Source of the DNA: Monoplex corrugatus
Lineage: Eukaryota; Mollusca; Gastropoda; Littorinimorpha; Ranellidae
Assembly (NCBI GenBank): GCA_030674185.1
Contig: CM060315.1
Coordinates: forward strand, 87,712,415-87,776,414
Direction of reading: 5' to 3'
Length of the DNA: 64,000 bases
A program made the translations under genes and the position numbers. The notes beneath the pieces were generated by a model that was not told the DNA's origin, searched no databases, and saw only the letters and a list, made by a program, of their open reading frames with translations. Shown here piece by piece: positions 9,812-20,930 of this stretch; within the stretch, counting starts at the first letter, position 1, and the number at the start of each line of letters is the position of its first letter.

Positions 9812-11640
9812 TTTCAACAATCACTCAGTCACTGAAAACAAAAAAATTTAAAGCTTATTCTACAACAACACAAACACGCTGCAACAAAATTCTTTACTTG
9901 CTGCAATAGTGCAAAGGTAGTAATGGTTGCTGATATGCACTTTCCTGATGGTTAGCTGTTCGAATGGTCAATTGCAGGCATCAATCAAACGTACGCATTT
10001 TTGGCGATTTGGGGGGTCGTGACTTTATCCACTTGGCAAATGGAAACAACTTTACTCCATCTGCCAGCCTCTCGGGATATCGGGTGTCTGATTTCTATCA
10101 CTCACACACACATCTTCTTACCTTGCCGATGTCATTTTCTGGGAAAAGAGTAAGCTACGTTATTTCTCGACATAAGCCCGCCTTGGCTTTGGCTTTGAAA
10201 ATGACTAGATGATGAGTAGATGAGACGAATCATGAGTAGATCTGCCGCTAAGGCCACCGGCAATATCTGAAAGTAATCAACGCACAAATTCGCAGGCGAT
10301 GCGCGCGGTAGGCGTAATTGCGAGAGGCTGATTTATCATATCTTTTAAAAACAAATTCTCCGGCAAGTGAGTGCGATTCAATCGAGACACTGACACTGAC
10401 CTACTGAGATAGCGCACTGCAAAATGCAGACGATAATATTCGTTGTGGCATCAGACTTAACTCCCCTGAATCAAAACACGTGGAGTTTACATTTTCAGGC
10501 GCTTGCAAAACAGATTCTAAACCCGGGTCATCGTCTTCATAATCAATCCCTTGCTAAGACATTCAACACTAATTCTACAAGTCAAAACACCGTTAAAACG
10601 TTAAACAGAGGCCAATTATCATTTCATATTCGATTTCGAGACAAATTGGTTCTCCGTGGTAGATTTCTCGCGTCTTGCTACTCTTCTTGGTTTGTAAATG
10701 CCGACACCAGCACCAGTGACCATCCCTTCATTTTTTTAATTTCTTTCTTAATTTCTTGATCTGCTAAAGACAAAGGAGTAAATATAGCGCAATGGAGAAA
10801 ATCTACGATGAACGTTGTTAACATCTGATATCGAACAGGTTAGCATGCTTCCATTCCGCAGATATGGATTTAGTTTTCAAGACCTAAAGAAAAAAGGCTA
10901 CATTCCGAGAGACATTCCAATATGGCGACCGAAAGTTGTTCTTCGCTGTTTTGTCGTTACGGGCTTAACAAATACGCACGTTGTTTAAACAATGATAAGC
11001 GTAATAAAAGTTATCTAGATATACAAGCACAGATAGTTTTCAACCACCACAAAAATGGCATTACCCCGAAAATGCAACGTCGCTTACCTTTAGTGGATAC
11101 AGTATATAAGGACTGAGGTGAAGGTCACGATCTACTTCCGTGAACGTCCAAGTTAATCCAAAACAAACATCAAACTAAATCAAACAATATCCAAAATCGT
11201 CTTTACACATCTTATAAGGATTTCACCGAGTCAAACAATTCATCTGTCCAACTGTTGTTTCTCTCACTGGCGGGGTATGCAACGCTTTCTCGGTAGACGT
11301 GGGACTATTGAACTTGTCTCAGTTGGCGAAAGACTGCACAGTGACACACGTCTTGTCAGCGAGACGACGCCGATGTAAATGACGTCATACCGAAACTGAT
11401 CACGTACTGCAACGTCATTCTAAGTTGACACCAGAAATGAATCAGCGACAAAATTACGTATACATCAATCGTGATGGCTGCGGTGGTTTTCGCGTTAAAA
11501 GAACTGTGTAGTACTTACCAAGGCACTTTTTTAAAAGTAACGGTCCACATGCATGACAAGAAATCGGTAATCGTTTAATCTTCTGGTGTCCCACACACGT
11601 CACGCACACACAATGGAAATGGCAATGTACTGTTCTCTTC
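9812..11640. other. Low-copy, CpG-richer DNA without identified gene
   Basis: CpG is clearly more frequent here (for example 10250-10330, 10580-10690, 10920-11100, 11280-11500) than in flanking DNA. That would fit a promoter or first-exon region, but I found no exon I can support. TGACGTCA is at 11380-11387. Short open frames (for example 10424-10759) have no recognisable content. Confidence 0.4.
11380..11387. promoter_or_regulatory. CRE-type palindrome TGACGTCA
   Basis: A perfect match to the CREB/ATF consensus within the CpG-richer block. No transcription start can be tied to it, so function is a guess. Confidence 0.25.
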
Positions 11641-11904
11641 TTTCTTTTTTTTCTTTTTTTTTTAAATAAACTGAATAATATGGGAAAGATGACGAGTGAA
11701 AAGAACAGATTACAGCTTCATATCAGAAACTGATGCGGTGATGGTGGTGATACTACTGATAAATACTTTTTTTTTTTCAGACACACTTGAGAAAGCAAAC
11801 AGGCATAAGTATGCCCACATATGCTTGTGCACACATAGGCACATTAGAGAAAGAGAGGGGTGGATTAAACCGAGTCAATGCACTATATCTTACAAGCATT
11901 TCAC

Positions 11905-11965
<61 letters not shown>

Positions 11966-11984
11966 TCTCTCTTCAGTCTTTCTG
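11905..11984. repeat. (CT)n microsatellite
   Basis: About 80 bases of CT dinucleotides with a few interruptions (TTCTC, CCTC). Open frames across it encode only SLSLS or RERER. Confidence 0.95.
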
Positions 11985-12284
11985 TAACTTTGTTTCTGCC
12001 TTGCTCCTTTGCTTTCTGTCATCTCTTCAGTTCCTGTCAGTTGCTGCCTTACTGATCCATTCACCTGTATGTGTTCTATACAGCCTTACGTAGGCTACTT
12101 TCTCCTAAGATTGATAATAGGTACATGTATTGACTGCATTTTTGGCTCTAAGGAAAACTGATGTACAGAAGCAATTTTAGATAATTTAGACCATTTTTAT
12201 ACTTTTGTCCTTAATTACGTTTACATTTCATGCTCCTTTTTCTTTTAACCCTGTGGTCATAAACTAGGTGGAATGGTCAACGCC

Positions 12285-12440
12285 ATGGGAATATCCTTTG
12301 ATTATCTATGCGAATGCATTAATATGTGTATTTAATTTTCTTGTCCACTCCCCACCCCCCACCCCAACGAGGTGTTGTGTACGTTTTGAAATGATTATGG
12401 CCCTGATATGGGTCTGCACAGTTGGCTTGGCTTCAAACAA
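12285..12440 (-). repeat. Interspersed repeat family F, copy 1
   Basis: The reverse complement matches 37245-37440 and 40560-40705: AGCCAACTGTGCAG, then ATATCAGGGC.ATAA, an A-rich segment, and CACATATnAA near the far end. Three copies define the family; its class is unknown. Confidence 0.65.
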
Positions 12441-12544
12441 TATGAATCAGTGTCCAAGTTTGTTCTTGTCTGAGTAAAAGCTATCAGGCCATGTGGTGTG
12501 AGAGACATTTTTGACAGTTTTTATGTGGGTTACACCAGTTAGCT

Positions 12545-13275
12545 GCCTTAGTATTTGGTAGTTTGGATGAGAAACCACGCTAACACCATTTAGAACGTTC
12601 TGTAACCTTTCTGGTTGAGAAGTCACTGTAAAACCGTTACCATCTAGAACGTTCTCCAGTTTGGTTGTCGGAAGTCACGCTTACACCACTTTGGACATTC
12701 TACAATTTGGTTGAGAAGTCACACTACCACCACCTAGAATGTTCTACAATTTTGATGATAAATCAGTCAACACCCAGTGATTTAGAACGTGCTACAATTT
12801 GGATGATAAGTCATGCTAGCACCGTTTAGAACGTTCTTCAGTTTGGATCGTAAGTCATGTTAACATTATTTTGAAAGCTCTTCAATTTGGATTGTAAATC
12901 ATGTTTTTTTTAAAACGTTCTTCAGTTTGGATTGTAAGTCATGTTAACACCATTTAGAACATTCTTAAATTTGGATTCTAAGTCATGCTAACATTATCCA
13001 TATTGTTCTTTAATTTGGTATGAGAAGTCATACTAACACTGTCTAGAATATTCTTCAATTTGAAGTCAGCGGTCATTTAGAACGTTCTATAGTTTGTGAT
13101 ATAGTCATGCTAGCACCACGTACAATGATATTCTGAAGTATGAATAAGTCATGCTGACACAAATTAGAACGTTTTACAATATGGGGTGAAGAGTTACGCT
13201 AACACCATTTAGAACGTTGTACAGTTTTAGATGAAAAGTCATGGCAACACTTTTTGGAACATTACACAGTTTCTT
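12545..13275. repeat. Degenerate ~44-bp tandem array with palindromic core
   Basis: About 16 units follow one another, each with an AGAACGTTCT-like decamer, then YWnCARTTTGGATnRTAAGTCATGCTAACACCATTT in degenerate form. Decamer positions are 12592, 12646, 12693, 12736, 12784, 12828, 12872, 12912, 12956, ~12999, 13045, 13079, ~13125, 13166, 13211 and 13256, mostly 40-48 bp apart. Four are exact AGAACGTTCT (12592, 12646, 12828, 13079). The unit is old and diverged, but the decamer is its best-kept part. GAAnnTTC is the core of a heat-shock element; regulatory use is inference. Confidence 0.8.
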
Positions 13276-13514
13276 CTTTTCAACTGGCATCTTATCATGT
13301 CGCAAGAGCTGCATGGATAGTCTGTGATGACAGAGTGTACACAATAAGGTGTATACATTATGGTGTATACAGTAGATATGTGACATTTCAATATTTATCA
13401 TCATTGTCATCAACAAACCAGTCAAAACTTAAAAACTACCCACAACTGAAAAACACTTCAATCCTGACCTTACAGACAAGAAAGAAAGGAGAGCAGGGCC
13501 AGCATGACATTTTT

Positions 13515-13840
13515 TGTCGTTGTAAAGTTTGGAATTTGATCAAGAGGGATTCATCGCACTCAGACAAATCCATAAGCACTCCAGACAAATCTTCCAGCGA
13601 TCTGCTAACGATTGATCTGGCAGACTCCCTGAGCCTGCTCAAAACCCCGTGCGTTGTCAAAGTCTTGAAATGGGAGGGGGGAGGGGAAGATGGGCATGTG
13701 AAACACTAAGCTGACACCATCAAAATGATGGAAATATTAAGATGGGCAGCAAACAGCCTTTTTTCCCAGTGGGAATTGAACTTGAAATATCAGATTTTGA
13801 GTCCATGGCGGTATCAACAGAAAGTATCAACCAGCCCATG
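13515..13840 (-). mobile_element. SINE family A copy
   Basis: The reverse complement runs from the tRNA-like head (GGGCTGGTTGATAC...GACTC, GTTCAATTCCCACTGG) through TCATTTTGATGGTGTCAGCTT and TTCAAGACTTTGAC to GATCAAATTCC. It matches the copies at 44186 and 45530 along its length with moderate divergence. Confidence 0.7.
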
Positions 13841-13899
13841 TAAAGTGTTATTAGTAAGCGCCTGATTGTCTGTCTATCTGCACGCTTTGTAGACATTTT

Positions 13900-13975
13900 A
13901 TACATCCATTAGCGCAATCGTTACAACACCATGCTCATAACGCAGCGTTGTGGGTTTAACCTTCAGGTGGGCTAC
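13900..13975 (+). mobile_element. tRNA-like SINE head fragment
   Basis: CCATTAGCGCAATCGTTACA resembles an A box context and TGTGGGTTTAACCTTCAGG a B box context about 45 bases later. The same head is at 45795-45870 (minus) and 61225-61300 (plus). No intact tRNA fold is evident, so this is a SINE relic rather than a tRNA gene. Confidence 0.5.
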
Positions 13976-14019
13976 TTTTATTTTTTTTAAGAAGGCTGGC
14001 TGTCTCCTGTGACAGAACA

Positions 14020-14113
14020 GTAGACCATGTTCAAGATCTGATATTTTGAGTTCAATCTTAGCTTGCAATATTAAAAACTGGCCTGTTTGCTGTCCCTCTC
14101 AATATTTCCATTA
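14020..14113 (+). mobile_element. SINE family A fragment
   Basis: CAAGATCTGATATTTTGAGT, TTCAATCTTAGCTTGC and AAACTGGCCTGTTTGCTG match the 5' part of the copy at 60436-60735. It is truncated after about 90 bases. Confidence 0.6.
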
Positions 14114-14188
14114 GTTATTTTCAAAGATCAATGTCAGTGTGAAAAGGTTGCTGATCTCATGTATGTGTCTGTGGTAACTTTGTTAAGT

Positions 14189-15860
14189 TCAATCTACAGC
14201 ATCACTCCTTGGTATGTTGGCTGCCCGCACTGCTCTCCGGGTCTCTGTCCTCCACATCCGTCTTTACTCAACCAGGCTGAACCTCTTTGGGCTGGTATGA
14301 CCTGTCCACCCCTTGATGTTTCCTGGGTAATCTAATTGTGGTCGTCCCCTTCCTCTTTTGTTCTCGACTTTTCTCTGAATGACATCTTTCATGAGAGTGC
14401 TTTTTTCGTTTTTGTTTGTTTTGCTGTTTCTGTTTGTTTTGTTTGTTTGTTTCTGCACACATTCCCAAAGAAGGTCAAATTCTTTTTAAGGATGACCTTA
14501 CGAGTTTTCTCCGGGTTTTCAGCTTGTTGAGTATGCTCTTGTCACTTCTCTTGTCTTTCCAGTTCACCCTTAAGAGACGTCGATAGAATTACATTTCAGT
14601 TCAACTTGTTTTCTTTATGTTTTTCTCTTTGAGGGTCCATCCTTCAGCTCCGTATGTCATGATGGTCTAGACCAGAAATCTCAGTATTCTCATTTTTAGT
14701 TTAGTTTTGTGTCTATTGTTTTGTCTTTCCAGATGTTCGTGAGGTCTATCATCTGTTTTTTATCCATGCCAATCGGGTGTTGATGTTGGCGGAACAATCT
14801 GCATTGTAGGATTTGATCGACCCTAGATTCTTCCATTTCATCTGGACCAATGTATATGGATTTGGTGGGACCCAGGCCAATGTGCAAAAAAAAAAGGTTT
14901 TCTTGGCATTCAGTTTCAGGTTTTTCTCTTCCCCAATCTTATTCGGGACATTTATCATAGATGATGCGTCCTGGTGATCATTTGCACAGAGTATTGTGTC
15001 GTCAGCATAACTGAGGTTTGAGATTTGTCTACTTCGCACTTTTGTGCCATATTCTTCCATGCCTGAATCCCTCAACCTCTTACGTACATGTACTGAACGA
15101 TTACGGTGACTGGATACGTCCTTGGCGCACACCTTTTTTGATGTTATATGGTTCAGTGTGTTTGTTGTCTCATTTGATTTGGCATTCTGATCTTCGTAAA
15201 GAGATTTTATGAGTGCTGTGAGATGAATTGGAAAGCCCATTGTCGGAAGGGTAGCAAACAGCTTTTGATAGTTGACATTGTCGAAGGCCTTGCTGTAGTC
15301 AATGAAAACAATGTACCTCTCTTCTGAGTCTCTATGATCTTTTACATGAGTACCTGTAGGGTGCAAACATGTTTCCGGTTCTTTTTCCTAGTCTAAAACC
15401 TGCTTGTTCTTCTGCTAGCTCAGCTTCAACCTTTGCTTTAAGTCTGTTTTAAATTATCTGTAGCAGTACTTTACTTTCATCAGTGCTATTGTTCTGTAGT
15501 TTCCACATTCTTGTGTATCGCCTGCTTTATGAATCATCACTAGTTCCTGTTGTTTACACTTTTCCGGCCATTTGAATGTATACCATATTATACAGCAGAG
15601 GGCATGAACTGGATCCCTGTTTTACCACTTGCCTTGATCAGCTTTCTTGGTATGCAGACCAGCCCTGGGGATTTCCCGTTTCTGAGGTTTTTTTTTTATT
15701 GCTGACTCGCCTTCGTGTAGAAGGGGCGGTGGCTCCACATTTTCTGTTTTTACGTCTGCAGCAGTATCGTCTGTGTTGTTGTAACTGAATTGTTGTGTGC
15801 CGTACTCTGTCCATCACTTCATTATTTCCTCAGGGTGTGTTAGTGGTCATTTTGTAAAGG
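14189..15860 (-). pseudogene. LINE ORF2 remnant (RT to C-terminus)
   Basis: On the minus strand, RT pieces appear first (AELAEEQAGFRLGKRTGN at 15360-15430). They continue with YIVFIDYSKAFDNVNYQKLF (15250-15330) and SNLSYADDTILCANDH (14960-15010), so the YADD box is retained. The C-terminal segment ends with KRGRGRPQLDYPGNIKGWTG (14290-14350) and a terminal [11 protein letters not shown] before TGA at 14191-14189. At least three frame changes separate these pieces. A second C-terminal fragment of the same family is at 46080-46385. The copy is dead; 5' parts (endonuclease) are not seen. Confidence 0.8.
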
Positions 15861-16790
15861 TTGAAAAGTATCCAGACTAAGGCAGTCTGTGATATCATTT
15901 GAGTGCAGAAAGTTCTATGCGCTTCTAGATTACTGAGCTGCTGAATGCGAGAATGCATGAGTTCAGGATTGTTCACAGACTGCAATAGTGCCCAGACATG
16001 AATCAGGAAAAACAGCAGTCCTTATCTACAGAGGGGAATAAGCATGAGATGCAATATTAATGCTCACATATAGTTTATTAACTGCGAGTACAACGTCAGT
16101 TTATCTGACGATAAATGGTTGTAGAACTGAATGGAATTAGTTTCGTATAAAGACAACAGCTCCGTCAAGCGAAAGAGGAATGTGCATGGCAGTATAGTAG
16201 GCTAAAGGCCTGCGTAGCCTCGTGTCCAATCTTTATGTGCCCCCGTCTCTGTGTGCTTGTCTTTATGTGCCCCCATCTTCATATCCCCAATCCAGTGAAG
16301 AGTTGCCCAACGGAATCAAACAACCATCTGAACATTGTATTCAATATTTTTTAGTATGAGAATGGCGAATTGAATCCAGAAGGTGAACTCGGTTTCACAG
16401 GAAACAGGAACATTTTTGGATGAACTCGGTTTCACAGCAAACAGGAAAAATTTTGGAATGATGAGTTTTAAGTCTGATTTATTAAAATGAATCACGATCA
16501 ACATCAGTTTTCCACTACCCACAGAGGTTGTGTCAAAATCTGTGATAATGAATAGTCTCTAGTAGGCCAAGTGACTGAAATGAAGTGCAGCCTTGAAAAA
16601 GGACTTAGATCCGTAAATAGTTTAGTAGGCCTAGTCACGGATGTGGCTGTTTCCAGCTGTTCTGTGTTTCAGCTGCGATCATTTCTGTGACGCAGTTTAC
16701 CAGACTGAGGTGGCAAGTTCCTGCAGTTTGAACCGATCCTTTAGACCAAGGCCTAACGGCTTGTCGTGTGCTTTCATAAGGACAAAAATA
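15861..16790. other. Gene-free stretch with a short tandem duplication
   Basis: No coding signal. A ~41-bp unit around TGAACTCGGTTTCACAG is repeated twice at about 16381-16460; the rest shows nothing I can name. Confidence 0.5.
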
Positions 16791-16792
16791 AC

Positions 16793-16808
16793 GTCACACA
16801 CACACACA

Positions 16809-16839
<31 letters not shown>

Positions 16840-16860
16840 CACACCACACACACACACATA
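16793..16860. repeat. (CA)n microsatellite
   Basis: CA dinucleotides with three CC interruptions at the left boundary of the RTE-like element. Confidence 0.95.
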
Positions 16861-16869
16861 CGGGCAGAA

Positions 16870-19549
16870 TGAAAAACTACAGTCGCTCCCATTTAGTGAT
16901 GGTCGACTGATAGAAACGACGGCACAAACGCCATGTGAAAGAGAAGTAGGCATCATAATTGACAGGGACAAATCAAAAGCAGTTAAGGGATACTGGGATG
17001 TGTCCGACAGTTTTGCTGGTTAAATTGGATGGCAAGCCATTTGATATCAACATCATTCAGGTGTATGCACCAACATTCGCAAGTACTCAGGACGAAATTG
17101 ACGACTTCTACGAAGTATTAGAGATGGCCAAGGCCCAATGCAAATCACAAGAAGTTACAATAATAATGGGATATTTTAATGCTAAAGTGGGAAAGGATAG
17201 GGTGGAGGATAAGTCTGACCTCATGGCCTTGGTACACAAAATGAAAGGGGAAGGAAATTTGTAGAATGGGCACAGATGAATGAGTTCATAGTAGGAAACA
17301 TCTGGTTTGAGCAGCCTAATAGAAGAAAATGGACATGGATGAGTCTAGGAGATAATACCAAAAATTAAACTAACTACATCCTGATCAACAAAAGATTAAG
17401 AAATTCTTTGCTGACAGCAAAACCACCACCAGGTGCAGACTGCAACAGTAACCACAATCCTGTAGTGGGAAGGTTTAGGCTGAAATTAAGAAAAAGGAAA
17501 CAGACCAAAAACAGCATCAAACGAAATCTTGGACTCTTAAAGACAGATGAAGTTATTCGTAAAAAAATTAACGTTTATGTTCAAAACAAATTCAGTGCTC
17601 TGGAAGATGTTGGTAACAGTGAGGAACAATGGACAAAGTTGAGAAAATAAATGAAGCTTGTGAAGTTATCCCTAGAGTACATAGAAACGCAAAAGAAATT
17701 CTAGGCTTAATGGAGGAGTGGAGGAAGGCAAAGAGAAAGGAGGAAATATACAGGAAGATAAACAAAGAAATCAGGAATAGGTGCAATGAAGCTAAGGAAG
17801 CTTGGCTGAAAACAAAGTGCAAAGAAAGAGAAGACCAACACAAAAGGGATACTCAGGTTATGTACAGAAGAACTGAAGAAATAGTCCACAGGAAAAATAC
17901 ACGCACATCAACTGGTTGCTTAAAATCGAAAGATGGTACGCTTATCATGGAAAAAGGCAAAATATTAGATAGATGGGGAGAGTACATTAAAGACCTTTTT
18001 GAAGATGACAGAAACGAAGAACACATTATAAGAAAGAACGTTGAAGGACCACCCATAATGAAAGATGAAGTTAGAGCAGCACTGAAAAGATGAAACCAGG
18101 AAAAGCCCCAGGACCAGACAACATTACTATAGAGATGATTGAAGCCCTGAAGAAATTTGGTAATTACAAATATAACAGACCTCCTAAATGGGATTTATGA
18201 TACTGGAAAAAATCCCAATGACATGTCAAAATCAATTTTCATTGCACTTCCAAAGAAAACAGGGGCTATAGAATGCGAACTCCATCGCACAATCAGTTTG
18301 ATGAGTCATGTAACAAAGATCTTATCAAGAATAATCATGATGAGGACAAGGAATAGAATCAAAAGAGAAATAGCAGAAGAACAGTGTGGATTTATCGAAG
18401 GGAAAAGAACTATTAATGCCATATACATCCTAAGAACTATCATAGAGAGGTCAATCGAGATGAATAAGGATTTATATTTATGCTTTGTTGACTATACCAA
18501 GGCTTTCGATCGGGTAAGACATGAAGAATTGATCAACCAACTAGAAAGACTCAATATTGATGGAAAAGACCTACGAATAATCAGAAATATGTATTGGGAA
18601 CAAACAGCTGCAATGAGAATAGAAAACGATATAAGCTCTTTCCAATATATTGAAAGAGGAGTCAGACAAGGTTGTGTTTTGTCACCAGATGTTTTCACTT
18701 TACAGCAAAAACATCATGAGAAACCTGGATTAAAGGTTGGAGGAGAAATGATAAACAACATTCGATACGCAGATAACACCGTGCTAATTGCAGAAAATGA
18801 AAGGGACCTACAAAACCTGTGAATATAATAGAAATAAAAAGCAAAGGTAAGGGTTGGAGCTAAACAGCAAGAAGACTGAAGCGATGGTAATCAGTAAAAA
18901 ATATGAAATCCCCTAATGCAAAATAACAGCAAACAGCACAACCTTGAGACAGGTAGTGATAAGTTTAAATATCTGGGAACGATCATTTCACCAGATGGCA
19001 GATGCACATCAGAAATAGCCAGCAGAATCGGCCAAGCCAAAACAGGATTCAAGAAGATGAAAAGCATTCTTACCAACAAATGCCTATTAATTAACACCAG
19101 GAAGAGGTCCTTGAATGTTATATAGAACCGATAATGTTATACGGTTGTGAGGCGTGGACAGTCAACAAGCAAAGCCAGAATAAGATTGAGGCAGCTGAAA
19201 TGTGGTTTCTAAGAAGAATGTTGAGAGTTCTATGGACAGCAAAGAAAACAAACGAGACAGTCTTGATCGATGCAGACACAAAAAGATCATTCATAAGGAA
19301 GATTAGGAAAAGACAGGCAACATTTATAGGCCATTTTATGAGGAAAGGGGAATTGGAGCACCTGGTCACAACACGAAAGCTGGAGGGAAAGAGAGCACCA
19401 GGTAGACCCAGGGAAAAAATATTGGACCTACTTGCAGAGTGGCTGAAGACAGAGAGGGTGGAAGATGTGCTTGCAGCAACAAGGGAAAGATGTATATGGA
19501 GGGCCATGATCGCCAAAGCCATGTGGCAAGGCACATGATGATGATGATA
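16870..19549 (+). mobile_element. RTE-like LINE, 5'-truncated, degenerate
   Basis: The copy holds endonuclease (GVGIII-like segment near 16930, NIIQVYAPTFASTQDE, IIMGYFNAKVG where the usual D is Y), a linker, and RT. RT motifs are EEQCGFIEGKRTINAIYILR, CFVDYTKAFDRVRHEEL, GVRQGCVLSPDVF and IRYADNTVLIAEN, where the second catalytic Asp of YADD is Asn. The C-terminal domain is MLYGCEAWTVNKQSQNK ... RRMLRVLWTAKKTNETVL, related to BovB/RTE proteins. It ends with TGATGATGATGATAG, the short 3' tandem tail typical of RTE. Frame breaks lie near 17023, 17264, 17410, 17640, 18093, 18822 and 19125. The copy cannot be active. Confidence 0.85.
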
Positions 19550-19617
19550 GACTAGGTGTTCCCAGGCCAGCTAGACTTGCATAATAATTAATCTTGTCCA
19601 CAGGGGCACAGAGAGAG

Positions 19618-19620
<3 letters not shown>

Positions 19621-19656
<36 letters not shown>

Positions 19657-19658
19657 TG

Positions 19659-19719
<61 letters not shown>

Positions 19720-19720
19720 G
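19621..19720. repeat. (GA)n-(GT)n compound microsatellite
   Basis: About 35 bases of GA followed by TGTGTT and about 60 bases of GT, shortly after the LINE tail. Confidence 0.95.
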
Positions 19721-20395
19721 TGTATGCTTGTAAAAGTGAAAGAGATCTCTCTCAAGATCATGCATGTATCGCAAGAAGGAATATTTGTATCGTGGGAAGG
19801 ATAGTTGGGTTGAGTCATCTATAACAGGAAGGTGAATTGGGGATGTATACGAAGAATTGTTTCTCTACTTAGAAGTCACACACACAACAAGGAAGGAGAG
19901 TGACGAGAAGAAATGCACTAACCACACTAGACATGATTCTCATAAGCAGTCCACACATAAATTAATAACTACAACGTATTTATTTAATCAGTCAACTTCA
20001 GCATAAACATGATTCACCATTCCTACTGTCTGGGGTCCTAATATTCCTAAAATCCTAAGATGCACTACAAATCATCAGAACTCGCATATCACTAGAATGC
20101 TGAACACTTCTTATGTCCTACTCTATTCCCTCTCTCTTTGCTTCATGGAAAATCAAACATACTACCTATTCCTATCCCTACCCTAACGAAAGTATAAAAT
20201 GAGACGTGGTTTACATACCTTTAAGATAGATTGGAAGGTCTCTTGCTCACTGACTCCATGGCTGACTCAAGATTCTCTCTCTAGTTCTCTCTAGGTTCTC
20301 TGATCCACCCTGGGTGGCAATCAAATGGGTAATTCCTATAGTGATTGACTTTCTGGCTTTTATATATTGCGTTTCTGTTGTTTCTGTCACAAACC
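19721..20395. other. Gene-free stretch
   Basis: No supported coding sequence or recognised repeat. Confidence 0.4.
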
Positions 20396-20398
20396 TTC

Positions 20399-20475
20399 CC
20401 ACCTGTCTTTCATTGGACATCGAAATTTGAATAACTAACCTGTCTTTCATTGGACATCGAAATTTGAATAACTAA
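20399..20475. repeat. 37-bp tandem duplication
   Basis: ACCTGTCTTTCATTGGACAT followed by CGAAATTTGAATAACTA occurs twice in direct succession with no difference seen. Confidence 0.9.
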
Positions 20476-20604
20476 GCAATCTTTGGCACCTGGCGGCCCT
20501 GGTTGTTATTCAACTTTCTGGACTTTTCGCTTGGACGTTGATATTTGCTGAAACCTTTTGTTACTAGATAACCTACCTCTATAGTGTGAGCGTTAGATCC
20601 TGCT

Positions 20605-20930
20605 CGGTGGAAAATGTTGAATAACCAGTTAAACAATGGATGGCGTGCTCTTCATTACGTAAACCTTACGTACCCGTGTAAGATAGGGCTTGAATATTCT
20701 TCCTCAACCCCCCCCCCCCTTAGAGGTCGGTGGAAAACGCCGAGTAACCAGTTAAATCATGGATGGCGTGATCTTCATTACGCAAACCTTACGTACCCGC
20801 GTAACGATACGGTCTGAGGGGACTAGGTCGGTGGAAAATGTTGAGTAACCAGTCCAATCATGGATGGCGTGATCTTCATTACGCAAACCTTACTTACCCG
20901 TCTAACAATACGGTCTGAGGGGGACCCTGT
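20605..20930. repeat. Three tandem ~100-118-bp units
   Basis: Units begin near 20605, 20725 and 20826. Each has CGGTGGAAAA, then GAGTAACCAGT, TGGATGGCGTGATCTTCATT, ACGCAAACCTTACGTACCCG and ATACGGTCTGAGG. The first unit is longest because of a C-run (20708-20718). Confidence 0.85.

Noticed and set aside
11474..11578. 34-codon ATG frame starting MAAVVFALKELC as a first exon
   Set aside because: No donor in a fitting position could be tied to a downstream exon and no homology is recognised.
12545..13275. Glucocorticoid-type response elements
   Set aside because: The half-sites are separated by no 3-bp spacer (AGAACGTTCT), so they do not fit that consensus; the heat-shock-type core fits better, and even that is unproven.
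13900..13975. tRNA gene
   Set aside because: A and B box-like strings exist, but no acceptor-stem pairing is evident and the same head recurs in SINE copies.
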